Made by a program: the position numbers and the translations under genes. This document shows, one piece after another, positions 7,921-15,629 of a stretch of 39,967 nt of DNA (position 1 is the stretch's first letter; the number at the start of each line of letters is the position of its first letter). Under the pieces are notes generated by a model that did not search any database, was not told the origin of the DNA, and was given only the letters and a program-made list of their open reading frames with translations. Origin of the DNA: Flavobacteriaceae bacterium (GTDB taxonomy: Bacteria; Bacteroidota; Bacteroidia; Flavobacteriales; Weeksellaceae); contig JAITMJ010000143.1 in NCBI GenBank assembly GCA_031277475.1, positions 1 to 39,967 of the forward strand, read 5' to 3'.

Positions 7921-8697
7921 CTATTCTTCAAATTTCTGTTTAAATTTTTCATAATCCGTTTCATTAATATCAAATTCGCCGTACCAAACATAATCAAAAA
8001 TATGAACCAATTCCCGAAATTTCTTTTTCAAATTTTTGTCTTGTATTTCGTGGAGATAATCTTTGTTGGTTTTTTCTATGTTCCAATCAATCAGTTTTTT
8101 ATCCGAGAGTTTTTTCAAAATAAATAAAAATTGATAGCGGATTGCCGCGCGGAAATCCTTTTGTTTTTCGAGGGCGAGAATGGTTTGCGGAAAATTGATT
8201 TCGTGGATGTTTTCGCGGATGTCGTTTTCGGCGATGTGCAATTTCCGGTTTTTCTTGCTGAAAAAGAAATTTCCGTCCTTGCTCATTAAAAATTTTATTA
8301 AAAAATAAAGAACCACGCCGATGAGCAAAACGCCCAAAATCCGAAGCACGGTTTCTGCATAAGAATTGGTTTTGCTCAATTTTCCAAAAATGGATTCTAA
8401 AAATCGGTCAATTCTTTTTTTCAATTTTTGCCAAAACGATTCTTTAGGTTTCGAGGCGGAATAATCGAAATCGGGGTCTTTTTTATATTTATTTTTAAAA
8501 TCGGCATCAAAAGTTTTCGGAAAAACGGTGTTGGAAGTTTCGGGATTGGCTTCTAACAAGGAATCTGCGGAATAGGTGTCGCGATAATGATTGTCGAAAT
8601 AATCTTCTACAACCACAGACGGCGGTGCTTCTTCTTGCGAAAAGAAAAATTTGAATGTAAACAGGAAAATAAATATAAAAATTTTAAGTTTCATCAT
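7921..8697 (-). CDS. DUF4129 domain protein
   Basis: A 258-residue protein with an N-terminal hydrophobic signal (MMKLKIFIFIFLFTFKFFFS), an acidic extracytoplasmic linker, a membrane helix at residues 117-137, and a cytoplasmic C-terminal DUF4129 domain. The last includes RAAIRYQFLFILKKLSDK and the terminal DYVWYGEFDINETDYEKFK block typical of that family. The domain has no proven biochemical activity and travels with MoxR/DUF58/DUF4350 genes. It sits between the multi-pass protein gene and the DUF4350 gene on the same strand. The start could be either of the two adjacent Met codons at 8697 or 8694. Confidence 0.8.
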   Translation of the reverse strand: MMKLKIFIFIFLFTFKFFFSQEEAPPSVVVEDYFDNHYRDTYSADSLLEANPETSNTVFPKTFDADFKNKYKKDPDFDYSASKPKESFWQKLKKRIDRFLESIFGKLSKTNSYAETVLRILGVLLIGVVLYFLIKFLMSKDGNFFFSKKNRKLHIAENDIRENIHEINFPQTILALEKQKDFRAAIRYQFLFILKKLSDKKLIDWNIEKTNKDYLHEIQDKNLKKKFRELVHIFDYVWYGEFDINETDYEKFKQKFEE

Positions 8698-8798
8698 GTT
8701 AAACTTAAGTTAGCCGATTATTGAAAATTTTTCCGTATTTCGTTCTGAACACAATGCGATATAATAATTTTGTGTAACTCATAATTTTAATTTTTAGT

Positions 8799-8885
8799 CC
8801 TGCCTTTCAGGCAGTAATTCGCCGCTTTCAATGTCCGCAGGTCGTTGACCTGCGGTTATGAAAATCCGGCTCTTCGAGCCGCCTC
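8799..8885. repeat. Composite hairpin repeat, partner of 3142-3260
   Basis: Three consecutive hairpins: CTGCCT-TTC-AGGCAG (8800-8814), a perfect nine-pair stem CCGCAGGTC-GTT-GACCTGCGG (8835-8855), and CGGCTC-TTC-GAGCCG (8868-8882). Bases 8853-8885 are the exact inverse of 3214-3246. It lies in the 201-base gap between two minus-strand genes of the membrane cluster. Confidence 0.85.
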
Positions 8886-8898
8886 GTCCCAATCAATA

Positions 8899-9876
8899 TC
8901 AGTTAATTTCCTCATTCTTTCCAATAGAATCTATTTCGGTGATGTCTTGATTTCTGTGAAGGTCTAATCGGCTGTCGTAGTACATAAATCCGGCGTTGAT
9001 GTAAATAATATTCATCAATGTGAAAGCAATCAACATATATATTCCGTAGACCACATAAAACATAATTCCCATTGCTCCGAACGGATTTTCATTGTAATCG
9101 GTTTCTGCTTCTACGGTTGTGAAAACGGATGCCATAAGTATAATGTACGGAATGAAGGAAAATATGGAAAGAACGATTTGAACAATCATATATGTGATGA
9201 TCCACGAACCCCAATATTTCCAAAACGGCGACCGCAATCTTCCGTTGGAATAGGAAAACTGCGAACGAATGGCATAACTGAGCGACGAGAAAAATCCGCC
9301 GCGGTCCGTATGAAAATAATCAAAAAGCAAGAAATTGACGACATTCGCCATTACCGGAACCATGAGCAAGAGCAAAAATATTCCGATAATAATCAGCACC
9401 AAAACGACTGAAATCCCGAACAATACAGCGGCAATCGGTGTTACGATAAACGTTGCCCCCAAAAAGAAAATAAAAAATTTGCCGATATTTTTTTTGATGT
9501 CGCCCAAAATTTCGTCCGATTTTATGTTGGTATTTCCGGTTTCGCTGATGCGTTTCATATACAAAACCGGATATAAATAATTGATTATCAATGCGGCTAA
9601 CATTAAAATAAAAGATACGGTTAGTACCAAAATCAGCGTCAGTTCATTATCCTGAAAATATTCCTCGAAAAGGTAGGTTTCGCCGTCGAGATTGGAGCCT
9701 CCGAATTGCTGAAAAAACTCGTAGTAGCCAATCATCACAATCACAATCATCAAAATCAGCAAAATGCCGTTGATTAGAAAATAATTTTTAAAATAATTTT
9801 TGCCGTGAAGTTTCAGAAATTGAAAAGTATCGCTAATCATTTCGCCGAAATCTCTCTTTTTATAAAATTGTATCAT
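8899..9876 (-). CDS. Multi-pass integral membrane protein
   Basis: A 325-residue protein with about six membrane helices, for example GILLILMIVIVMIGYY, LTLILVLTVSFILMLAALI, VVLVLIIIGIFLLLLMVPV and ILSIFSFIPYIILMASV. The soluble start IQFYKKRDFGEMISDTFQFLKLHG resembles the N terminus of DUF4013 or glycerophosphodiesterase-membrane-domain families, which have no known catalytic role by themselves. It lies between SpoIIM and the DUF4129 gene on the same strand and probably works in the same membrane assembly. Family assignment is tentative. Confidence 0.65.
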   Translation of the reverse strand: MIQFYKKRDFGEMISDTFQFLKLHGKNYFKNYFLINGILLILMIVIVMIGYYEFFQQFGGSNLDGETYLFEEYFQDNELTLILVLTVSFILMLAALIINYLYPVLYMKRISETGNTNIKSDEILGDIKKNIGKFFIFFLGATFIVTPIAAVLFGISVVLVLIIIGIFLLLLMVPVMANVVNFLLFDYFHTDRGGFFSSLSYAIRSQFSYSNGRLRSPFWKYWGSWIITYMIVQIVLSIFSFIPYIILMASVFTTVEAETDYNENPFGAMGIMFYVVYGIYMLIAFTLMNIIYINAGFMYYDSRLDLHRNQDITEIDSIGKNEEIN

Positions 9877-9934
9877 ATTTTTTTATTTTGGATGTCTAAA
9901 AATAAATTATTTTTTTTGAAATATATCCGAAAAT

Positions 9935-10918
9935 TCAAGTTATCAAATCGGCTTTCATTTTTTTCGCCACAATTTGCGGATAAATAAAATAATAAAACGC
10001 AATGAACGAAAATGTTCCGAAAATGATTAATAAATCCAGAAACAAAGGCATCGTCAAAGCGTAGCGCGTGATGAAACCCTCGATGATTCCGGCACAAATG
10101 GTGAACGGAACCGTGCTGATGAAAATTTTAAAAGAATCTCGAAAACCCCTTACCAACGAATTAAAACGCGAATATGTTCTCGGAAATAAAATCGAAGCAC
10201 CCAAAATTAAACCGGCTGCGGCTTCGACAATCATTGCGAAAATTTCAAAAACACCATGAAGCCAAAGTCCTTTTGAAAATTCGGTTAAAGCGTTGTATTC
10301 CCCGTATTCGTAGAGTAATTGATGAATAGTTCCAAGCATAATACCATTAATCAAAAGATAGAGCAAAGTTCCGACTCCCGCAAAAATTCCGTAAACATAC
10401 ATTTTTACGCCAACTCCAATATTGTTGAAAATCAATGAAATAGTGCTGCCTAATTGAGAGCCTTCCTGATAAACACCAACCGCATTGTGGTTTTTAATGT
10501 TTTCAACCGTTTTATTCACATAACCTTCGCTCAGAAAAAAATCATTAAAATCTTTATCATAAATTGCAGAAACCAACCCGATTAATGTGAAAATAATAAA
10601 AAAACCGAACGCATAAAGCAGATATTTTCGGTATTGATACATCAAAAGCGGAACGTCTGTTTTGAAAAAATAAACCAAACGATTTTTCTCGATTCTTCGC
10701 GTTTTATAAATTTTTTGAAAAATGGAGGATGCCAAATGATTCAGGTAAATTGTGGTCTTACTTTTCGGGTAATAGGTCTGCGAGAACGACAAATCGTTCA
10801 CCAAATTGATGTAAATCGAGGAGAGTTCGTCGGGATTTTTTTTCACATTTCCGGACACTACTGTTTCAATTCCCAACCATTTTTCTTTATTTTGCTTAAT
10901 GAATGCAACTTCTCTCAT
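9935..10918 (-). CDS. Stage II sporulation protein M family membrane protein
   Basis: A 327-residue SpoIIM/DUF95 family protein. It has a cytoplasmic N-terminal helical part that begins REVAFIKQNKEKWLG, followed by about five membrane helices. The conserved HGVFEIFAMIVEAAAGLILG segment in the middle is typical of the family. In non-spore-formers such proteins are not sporulation factors and occur with RDD, DUF4129 and MoxR genes, so a role in membrane remodelling or envelope complexes is inferred. It is divergent from the RDD gene, with only 97 bases between them, and heads the minus-strand cluster. Confidence 0.88.
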   Translation of the reverse strand: MREVAFIKQNKEKWLGIETVVSGNVKKNPDELSSIYINLVNDLSFSQTYYPKSKTTIYLNHLASSIFQKIYKTRRIEKNRLVYFFKTDVPLLMYQYRKYLLYAFGFFIIFTLIGLVSAIYDKDFNDFFLSEGYVNKTVENIKNHNAVGVYQEGSQLGSTISLIFNNIGVGVKMYVYGIFAGVGTLLYLLINGIMLGTIHQLLYEYGEYNALTEFSKGLWLHGVFEIFAMIVEAAAGLILGASILFPRTYSRFNSLVRGFRDSFKIFISTVPFTICAGIIEGFITRYALTMPLFLDLLIIFGTFSFIAFYYFIYPQIVAKKMKADLIT

Positions 10919-11015
10919 TTTTTGTTTTTAGATTTTAAAGACGTGAGACGTAAGACACAAGATTTTCGGGCAAAAAGCCATTAGCCAAAAGCCAACCGCT
11001 AAAATAAAAAAAAAT

Positions 11016-11759
11016 ATGTCGCAAATCGCTATTAACACTTCACAAAACGTAAATGTTTTTTTCAATACCGCCAGCGTCGGCGAAAGGCTCGCGGCTTATG
11101 TGATTGATATGGTTATAAAAATAGCATACGTTTTCTTCATACTTTTGGTTTTTTTTCGATGGCTGAAACTTGGCGATTATTTGTATAGTTTGGACAAATG
11201 GTCTCAAAATGCTATTTATATTTTACTTTTTTTTCCGTTTTTCGTTTATACAATCGTTTGCGAGAGTTTGATGGAAGGGCAAACTTTCGGGAAAAAAGCG
11301 ATGAAAATAAAAGTCGTAAAAATAGACGGCTATCAAGCGAATTTTTCGGATTATCTCATCCGTTGGGTCGCGCGGTTGATTGATTTGGATTTTCTGCCGG
11401 TCGGTTTGGTTTTTGCGATTATTTCTAAAAACAATCAGCGTTTGGGAGATATGGCAGCCGGAACTGCAGTGATTTCTCTAAAAAATTCGGTGAACATTTC
11501 GCACACCATTTTGGAAAATCTGCAACAAGATTATGTTCCCGCTTTTGCCGGCGTCATCGCACTTTCCGACAATGATGTGCGCATCATCAAAGAAAATTTT
11601 CGCAAAGCAATTCTTACGGACGACCGACAAATTATCCGCCGACTTTCCGATAAAATAAAAGAAACTTTGAAATTGGAAAACCATCCGAAAGACTACACCG
11701 AAAGGCAATTCATCGATAAAATTATTAAAGATTACAATTTTTATACGGGGAAAGATTAG
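11016..11759 (+). CDS. RDD family membrane protein
   Basis: A 247-residue protein with the RDD signature: ASVGERLAAYVIDMVIK carries the family Arg24 and Asp31, and a later GQTFGKKAMKIKVVKIDG loop and RWVARLIDLDF follow in order. It has about three membrane helices in the first 140 residues. An 85-residue soluble, charged C-terminal extension (from about residue 165) goes beyond the basic domain. The function of RDD proteins is mostly unknown; a few are linked to ion exchange. It is divergent from SpoIIM and converges with the GH3 gene, with a gap of only 17 bases. Confidence 0.88.
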   Translation: MSQIAINTSQNVNVFFNTASVGERLAAYVIDMVIKIAYVFFILLVFFRWLKLGDYLYSLDKWSQNAIYILLFFPFFVYTIVCESLMEGQTFGKKAMKIKVVKIDGYQANFSDYLIRWVARLIDLDFLPVGLVFAIISKNNQRLGDMAAGTAVISLKNSVNISHTILENLQQDYVPAFAGVIALSDNDVRIIKENFRKAILTDDRQIIRRLSDKIKETLKLENHPKDYTERQFIDKIIKDYNFYTGKD

Positions 11760-11776
11760 CGAGCTTTAAATTTTTA

Positions 11777-11798
11777 TCACGCTGAGCCTGTCGAAGCG
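11777..11798. repeat. Interspersed repeat forming the end of the GH3 gene
   Basis: A 22-base sequence whose complement starts CGCTTCGAC and ends CTCAGCGTGA. Related CTTCGAC...CTCAG sequences lie at 38328-38342 and 39730-39745. Here it encodes the last residues, ASTGSA, and the stop codon of the GH3 protein. Confidence 0.6.
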
Positions 11799-13288
11799 TT
11801 AAACCTCAAAATATCCGCAATTTCCCTGTTGTTCGCCAATCTCGGAATTTTGTTTTGTTCGCCGAGTTTTCCTTGAGATTTTGCGTAGTCGAGGAAAGCA
11901 TTTTTTTGCAGTTTGGTGATTTTTAGCGGCTGCAAAATATTTCCGGAAATCAAATCGTCGTAATACACGTTTCGTTTTCGCATTTCGTCATCCAATTTTT
12001 TACGAAAATCTTCAATGTTTTCCGGCTCTTTTTCAAATTCTATAAACCATTCGTGATAAGGCAAACCTTCCTTAGGATTCACTTGCGGCGCGAGATGAAA
12101 TTCTGAAATTTGTGCGGGAAACGCCTCAATCGTAGATTTCATCGCTGCTTCCGCTTCATACGCGATGATGTGCTCGCCAAACGCCGAAGTATAATGTTGG
12201 GTTCTTCCGGCAACCAAAATTCTGTACGGATTTTTAGAAACAAACCTCACGACATCGCCGATGGAATAAGCCCAAAGTCCGGAATTGGTGGTGATAATCA
12301 GCGCGTAATCTTTGTTCAGTTCGATGTTTTTTAAAGTCAAGCGTTCGGGATTTTTTTCGCCGATTTTTTCCAAAGGAACAAATTCATAAAAAATTCCGTG
12401 ATGCGTTTGCAACAAAAGTCCTTCGCTGTTAAAATCGTCTTGAAACGCAAAAAATCCTTCGCTTGCCGGAAACGTTTGGATGATGTCCGTTTTTCCGCCC
12501 AAAAGTTCTTGCATTTTTTCGCGGTAAGGTTCGTAGTTTACGCCGCCGGTTACGATGAGTTGCAGGTTTGGGAAAAGTTGTTTTATTTTTTTCCCGTTTC
12601 TCTCGGTCAGTTTTTCAAAATACATCATCAGCCAAGGCGGGATTCCGGAAATCAGCGTCATATTTTCGGTTTCGGTTTCTTCGGCAATTTTGTTGATTTT
12701 CGTTTCCCAATCGTCAATCGTGTTGGTTTCGTATTTCGGCAATCGGTTTTTTTGGAGGTAATTCGGGATGTGATGCGCCACAATTCCGGAAAGTCTGCCC
12801 GTTTTTATGCCGTTCATTTCTTCGAGTTTCGGGCTTCCTTGCAGGAAAATCATTTTTCCGGTTACGAAATCGGCGTTGTTTTTTCTGAAAATATAATGCA
12901 ATAAAGCACTTTGAGCGGCATCAATTTGAAAACGCATTCCTTCTTTGGAAATCGGGATGAATTTGCTTCCGGAGGTGGTTCCCGAAGTTTTGGCGAAATA
13001 TTTCGGGATTTTCGTCCAAAGAATATCGGGTTTGCCGAGTTTTATTTCTTCGATAAATGGTTTTAAATCTTCATAATCTGCGATGGGAACGCGGTTTTGG
13101 AAATCTTCCACAGATTTTATTTCCTCGAAATGATGTATTTTTCCGAACGATGTTTTTTCTGCGGTTTTCACCAAATCCTGTAAAAGTTTTTCCTGAATTT
13201 CAACGGCATTTTTATTGAAATTTTCGGAGTTTTCGACGTGCCTTTTTGCCCACGCCAGCGCAATTTTTTTCTTTATAAAATTCGGCAT
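11777..13288 (-). CDS. GH3-family adenylate-forming amide synthetase
   Basis: A 503-residue member of the GH3 auxin-responsive promoter family. Plant members activate a carboxylic acid with ATP and join it to an amino acid; the substrates of bacterial members are mostly unknown. The ATP-binding P-loop-like motif AKTSGTTSGSKFIPIS is clear near residue 110. Later blocks include LIVTGGVNYEPYREKMQ, FPASEGFFAFQ and LIITTNSGLWAYSIGDVVRF, which match the family order. The start is ATG 13288, three bases after a TAAATTTG element; an in-frame TTG upstream is part of that promoter. The C terminus, ASTGSA, comes from an interspersed repeat. It is a single-gene unit, so context gives no substrate. Confidence 0.9.
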   Translation of the reverse strand: MPNFIKKKIALAWAKRHVENSENFNKNAVEIQEKLLQDLVKTAEKTSFGKIHHFEEIKSVEDFQNRVPIADYEDLKPFIEEIKLGKPDILWTKIPKYFAKTSGTTSGSKFIPISKEGMRFQIDAAQSALLHYIFRKNNADFVTGKMIFLQGSPKLEEMNGIKTGRLSGIVAHHIPNYLQKNRLPKYETNTIDDWETKINKIAEETETENMTLISGIPPWLMMYFEKLTERNGKKIKQLFPNLQLIVTGGVNYEPYREKMQELLGGKTDIIQTFPASEGFFAFQDDFNSEGLLLQTHHGIFYEFVPLEKIGEKNPERLTLKNIELNKDYALIITTNSGLWAYSIGDVVRFVSKNPYRILVAGRTQHYTSAFGEHIIAYEAEAAMKSTIEAFPAQISEFHLAPQVNPKEGLPYHEWFIEFEKEPENIEDFRKKLDDEMRKRNVYYDDLISGNILQPLKITKLQKNAFLDYAKSQGKLGEQNKIPRLANNREIADILRFNASTGSA

Positions 13289-13291
13289 AGG

Positions 13292-13299
13292 CAAATTTA
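13292..13299 (-). promoter_or_regulatory. -7 element (TAAATTTG) abutting the GH3 start
   Basis: Minus-strand TAAATTTG followed by CCT and then ATG. A start point about five bases downstream would fall on the start codon, so a leaderless mRNA is predicted. Confidence 0.65.
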
Positions 13300-13406
13300 C
13301 GGATTTTAAAATCTGAAATTGGAACTCGGAAAAAATTAGTCTTTGTTTTTCTTCGCGTTGATTTTTTTTACAAAAACACTTCTTAAATGTACAATATAGT
13401 TTTAGA

Positions 13407-14027
13407 TTAAAACCTCACCCTCACCCCGAGATTGAAATTCAGCAGTGTGGATTTTGAATAATATTTGTTCCAATGCGGTTCGGCGATGGAAACATTGCTG
13501 TCGAAAAAATATATTTTTGTGCCGCCAATCAAATTTAAAGTGCCGTCTTTTGTAAGCGCATAAATTGCTTTTGCCCCAAGAAAAAAAGCACTGCCGTCTT
13601 CTTTGAAATCCTTGTCCCAATATTCGGATTCGCTTTTAAGGCTGACCACACTTCCGCCCAAATCGCCTTCCAATGCGAATTTTTTGCTCACCGGATAATA
13701 ATAAAGCGCGTAAATATCTATAAATCTGAATTTGGAACTCTCCAAATCTCCGAAAACACTCGCGTCTTTTATCTTTGCGGAAGCGCTGCTAAATTCTATG
13801 CCCAAACCAATATTTTTGTGAAAAGTTCCGCTGAAACTGAACGCAAATCCGGATGCAGATTTCAATCCGTCTGCAATGAAACTATCGCCGATTCCTTGAA
13901 CAAGATTTCCTTTTAGTTCGAAGGTGAAAAAACTTTTTTCAGTTTCAGTTTTTATTTCAGATTCTGTTTCCTGCGGGAAAACAAGTGAAGAAATCAGCAA
14001 CGAATAAATGTAAAATATTTTTTTCAT
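13407..14027 (-). CDS. Outer-membrane beta-barrel protein
   Basis: A 206-residue protein with a signal peptide (MKKIFYIYSLLISSLVFPQ). Alternating hydrophobic/polar strands follow, such as FIDIYALYYYPVSKKFALEGDLGGSVV and LNFNLGVRVRF. The C-terminal Phe is typical of outer-membrane barrels, and the length suits an eight-stranded barrel. Function and ligand are not recognisable. The start overlaps the stop of the preceding secreted protein gene by four bases (ATGA), so the two are probably co-translated. Confidence 0.75.
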   Translation of the reverse strand: MKKIFYIYSLLISSLVFPQETESEIKTETEKSFFTFELKGNLVQGIGDSFIADGLKSASGFAFSFSGTFHKNIGLGIEFSSASAKIKDASVFGDLESSKFRFIDIYALYYYPVSKKFALEGDLGGSVVSLKSESEYWDKDFKEDGSAFFLGAKAIYALTKDGTLNLIGGTKIYFFDSNVSIAEPHWNKYYSKSTLLNFNLGVRVRF

Positions 14028-14383
14028 TCCAATTCTATTTGATTGAATTTCACATAAGTAATTTTTTCCGGAAGAATAATTTCCATAGAATCATAAGAAA
14101 GTTTGCAACCGAGAGTTCCGGTGGAGAAACTTTTTATTTTTCTGTTAAACGTTACTTCCACAGAATCCGTAATTCCGGGACCGCCCAAACCAAAACTGCC
14201 ATCGCTTTTGGTGGTAGATTTCGACACCACAAAAAAAATACTACGTTGTAAAATTACAGGAACGTTTCCAACATTGGTTTTTCCTTCCACGTAAATTCTT
14301 GTGTTATCCTCGTATTCAGGTCCACATTCTCCTGATGAAAGTAAAAAACCGATTGCAACAAGACCTAAAATTTTGATTTTCAT
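14024..14383 (-). CDS. Small secreted or envelope protein, function unknown
   Basis: A 119-residue protein. The chosen ATG 14383 is directly followed by a hydrophobic signal (MKIKILGLVAIGFLLSSGEC); a longer in-frame reading upstream gives no signal and runs into the promoter. The Cys before GPEYED is near a lipobox position, but the -1 Glu is not canonical, so lipidation is doubtful. The mature part looks like a beta-sandwich (IYVEGKTNVGNVPV, KSDGSFGLGGPG), similar in style to carboxypeptidase-regulatory-like domains, though this is only an impression. It overlaps the following beta-barrel gene, so the two may act together at the outer membrane. Confidence 0.65.
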   Translation of the reverse strand: MKIKILGLVAIGFLLSSGECGPEYEDNTRIYVEGKTNVGNVPVILQRSIFFVVSKSTTKSDGSFGLGGPGITDSVEVTFNRKIKSFSTGTLGCKLSYDSMEIILPEKITYVKFNQIELE

Positions 14384-14398
14384 ACTAAAATTTTGAAT

Positions 14399-14406
14399 CA
14401 AATATA
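14399..14406 (-). promoter_or_regulatory. -7 element (TATATTTG) for the secreted protein/barrel operon
   Basis: Minus-strand TATATTTG, exact TAnnTTTG match, 15 bases before ATG 14383. It supports that ATG as the start. Confidence 0.55.
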
Positions 14407-14496
14407 TACAAAAATGCGAAATGCAAAATAAAAAATCCATAAATATCGGATTATGGAAATTATGATTTTCAAATTCCAAATCTCAAAAATAATCCC

Positions 14497-14504
14497 TATT
14501 TTTG
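14497..14504 (+). promoter_or_regulatory. -7 element (TATTTTTG) for dnaX
   Basis: Exact TAnnTTTG match, four bases (ACCA) before the dnaX ATG at 14509. Predicts an mRNA with almost no leader. Confidence 0.65.
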
Positions 14505-14508
14505 ACCA

Positions 14509-15591
14509 ATGGAAAATTTCATCGTATCTGCACGAAAATACCGTCCGCAAGAGTTTGACACTGTTGTCGGGCAATCGCACATCACCGATACTTTGGAACA
14601 CGCCATCGAAAATAATCAACTCGCACAAGCCTTGCTTTTTTGCGGTCCGAGAGGTGTCGGGAAAACCACTTGCGCCAGAATTCTCGCCAGAAAAATTAAT
14701 GAAAAAGACGGCTCCACTTCCGAAGACGGATTTGCTTACAACATTTATGAATTGGATGCTGCTTCCAACAACGGCGTGGAACACATCCGCGAACTGACCG
14801 ACCAAGTGCGTTTTGCGCCGCAAATCGGAAAATATAAAGTTTATATCATTGACGAGGTTCACATGCTTTCGCAAGCGGCTTTCAACGCTTTTTTGAAAAC
14901 TTTGGAAGAACCGCCCGCTCACGCCATTTTTATTTTGGCGACTACCGAAAAACACAAAATCATCCCGACCATTTTGTCGCGCTGCCAAATCTATGATTTT
15001 AAACGAATTACGATTGAAGATATTCAGGAACATCTCCGCAAAATCGCCGAAAAAGAAGGCGTGAAATATGAAGATGATGCGCTTTATCTCATCGCTCAAA
15101 AAGCAGACGGCGCGCTTCGCGATGCACTTTCTATTTTCGACCGACTTTCCACGTTTTCGCAGCAAAATATCACGCTTCAAAAAGCGGCGGAAGTGCTGAA
15201 CGTTTTGGACTACGACGAATATCTGAACATCGCAGATTTGGCTCACGAAAACAAAATTCCCGAGATTTTATCGGCGTTTGACGGAATTGTGAAAAAAGGT
15301 TTTGACGCGCATATTTTCATTGCCGGATTGGGAAATCATTTTCGAGATTTGATGATGGCGCAAAATCCTTCGACATTGAGTTTGATAGAAGTCGGCGAAA
15401 AAACCAAAGCAAAATTTTCCGAACAAAGCAAGAAATGGTCGGCTCAACAACTGATTAATGCGATTGAAATTTGCAACCACGCGGACATCAATTACAAAAC
15501 TTCCAAAAACCAGAGATTGACGGTGGAAATCGCATTGATGCAACTTTCAAGCCTTACTGCAAACACTTTGGATAAAAAAAAAAGTTCCTGA
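14509..15591 (+). CDS. dnaX: DNA polymerase III gamma/tau, gamma-like form
   Basis: A 360-residue frame encoding the clamp-loader AAA+ ATPase. It has the N-terminal block SARKYRPQEFDTVVGQ, Walker A GPRGVGKT (46-53), Walker B VYIIDEVH (111-118), the ATTEKHK sensor, the LSRCQ arginine-finger segment and a complete domain III. The four-cysteine zinc module of the E. coli protein is missing; the stretch after TCARILARKI has no further cysteines. The frame ends DKKKSS and a stop, right after ten consecutive A residues. The tau-specific region continues in the -1 frame, so this is either the short gamma product of frameshifting, or a gene broken by a homopolymer or assembly indel. It is followed by dnaB in a replication block. 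Confidence 0.93.
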   Translation: MENFIVSARKYRPQEFDTVVGQSHITDTLEHAIENNQLAQALLFCGPRGVGKTTCARILARKINEKDGSTSEDGFAYNIYELDAASNNGVEHIRELTDQVRFAPQIGKYKVYIIDEVHMLSQAAFNAFLKTLEEPPAHAIFILATTEKHKIIPTILSRCQIYDFKRITIEDIQEHLRKIAEKEGVKYEDDALYLIAQKADGALRDALSIFDRLSTFSQQNITLQKAAEVLNVLDYDEYLNIADLAHENKIPEILSAFDGIVKKGFDAHIFIAGLGNHFRDLMMAQNPSTLSLIEVGEKTKAKFSEQSKKWSAQQLINAIEICNHADINYKTSKNQRLTVEIALMQLSSLTANTLDKKKSS

Positions 15592-15623
15592 TTAATCCTC
15601 CCCCGACCCCTCCGAAGGAGGGG
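15574..15623 (+). other. dnaX: Candidate programmed frameshift / slippage site in dnaX
   Basis: Ten A residues (15574-15583) are followed by G. In frame 0 they read AAA AAA AAA AGT TCC TGA. A shift to the -1 frame, or one extra A in the transcript, gives AAA AAG TTC CTG and remains open into the frame that ends at 16232. A GC-rich hairpin (CCCCTCC-GAA-GGAGGGG, 15607-15623) lies about 23 bases downstream. That distance is longer than the spacing at the E. coli dnaX site. The A run alone also resembles the Thermus dnaX transcriptional slippage site. Confidence 0.6.
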
Positions 15624-15625
15624 AG
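15597..15625. repeat. GC-rich 29-bp interspersed repeat, copy 2 (within dnaX)
   Basis: Matches the complement of 3303-3331 with one mismatch. In the -1 frame it encodes a proline-rich PPPTPPKEG linker between the ATPase core and the tau C-terminal region. The identical arrangement outside genes at copy 1 indicates that the repeat entered dnaX, not the other way round. Confidence 0.85.
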
Positions 15626-15629
15626 TTTC

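Noticed and set aside
14398-15246. 282-residue antisense frame across dnaX
   Set aside because: Low-quality Phe/Arg/Val-rich sequence opposite strong DnaX motifs.
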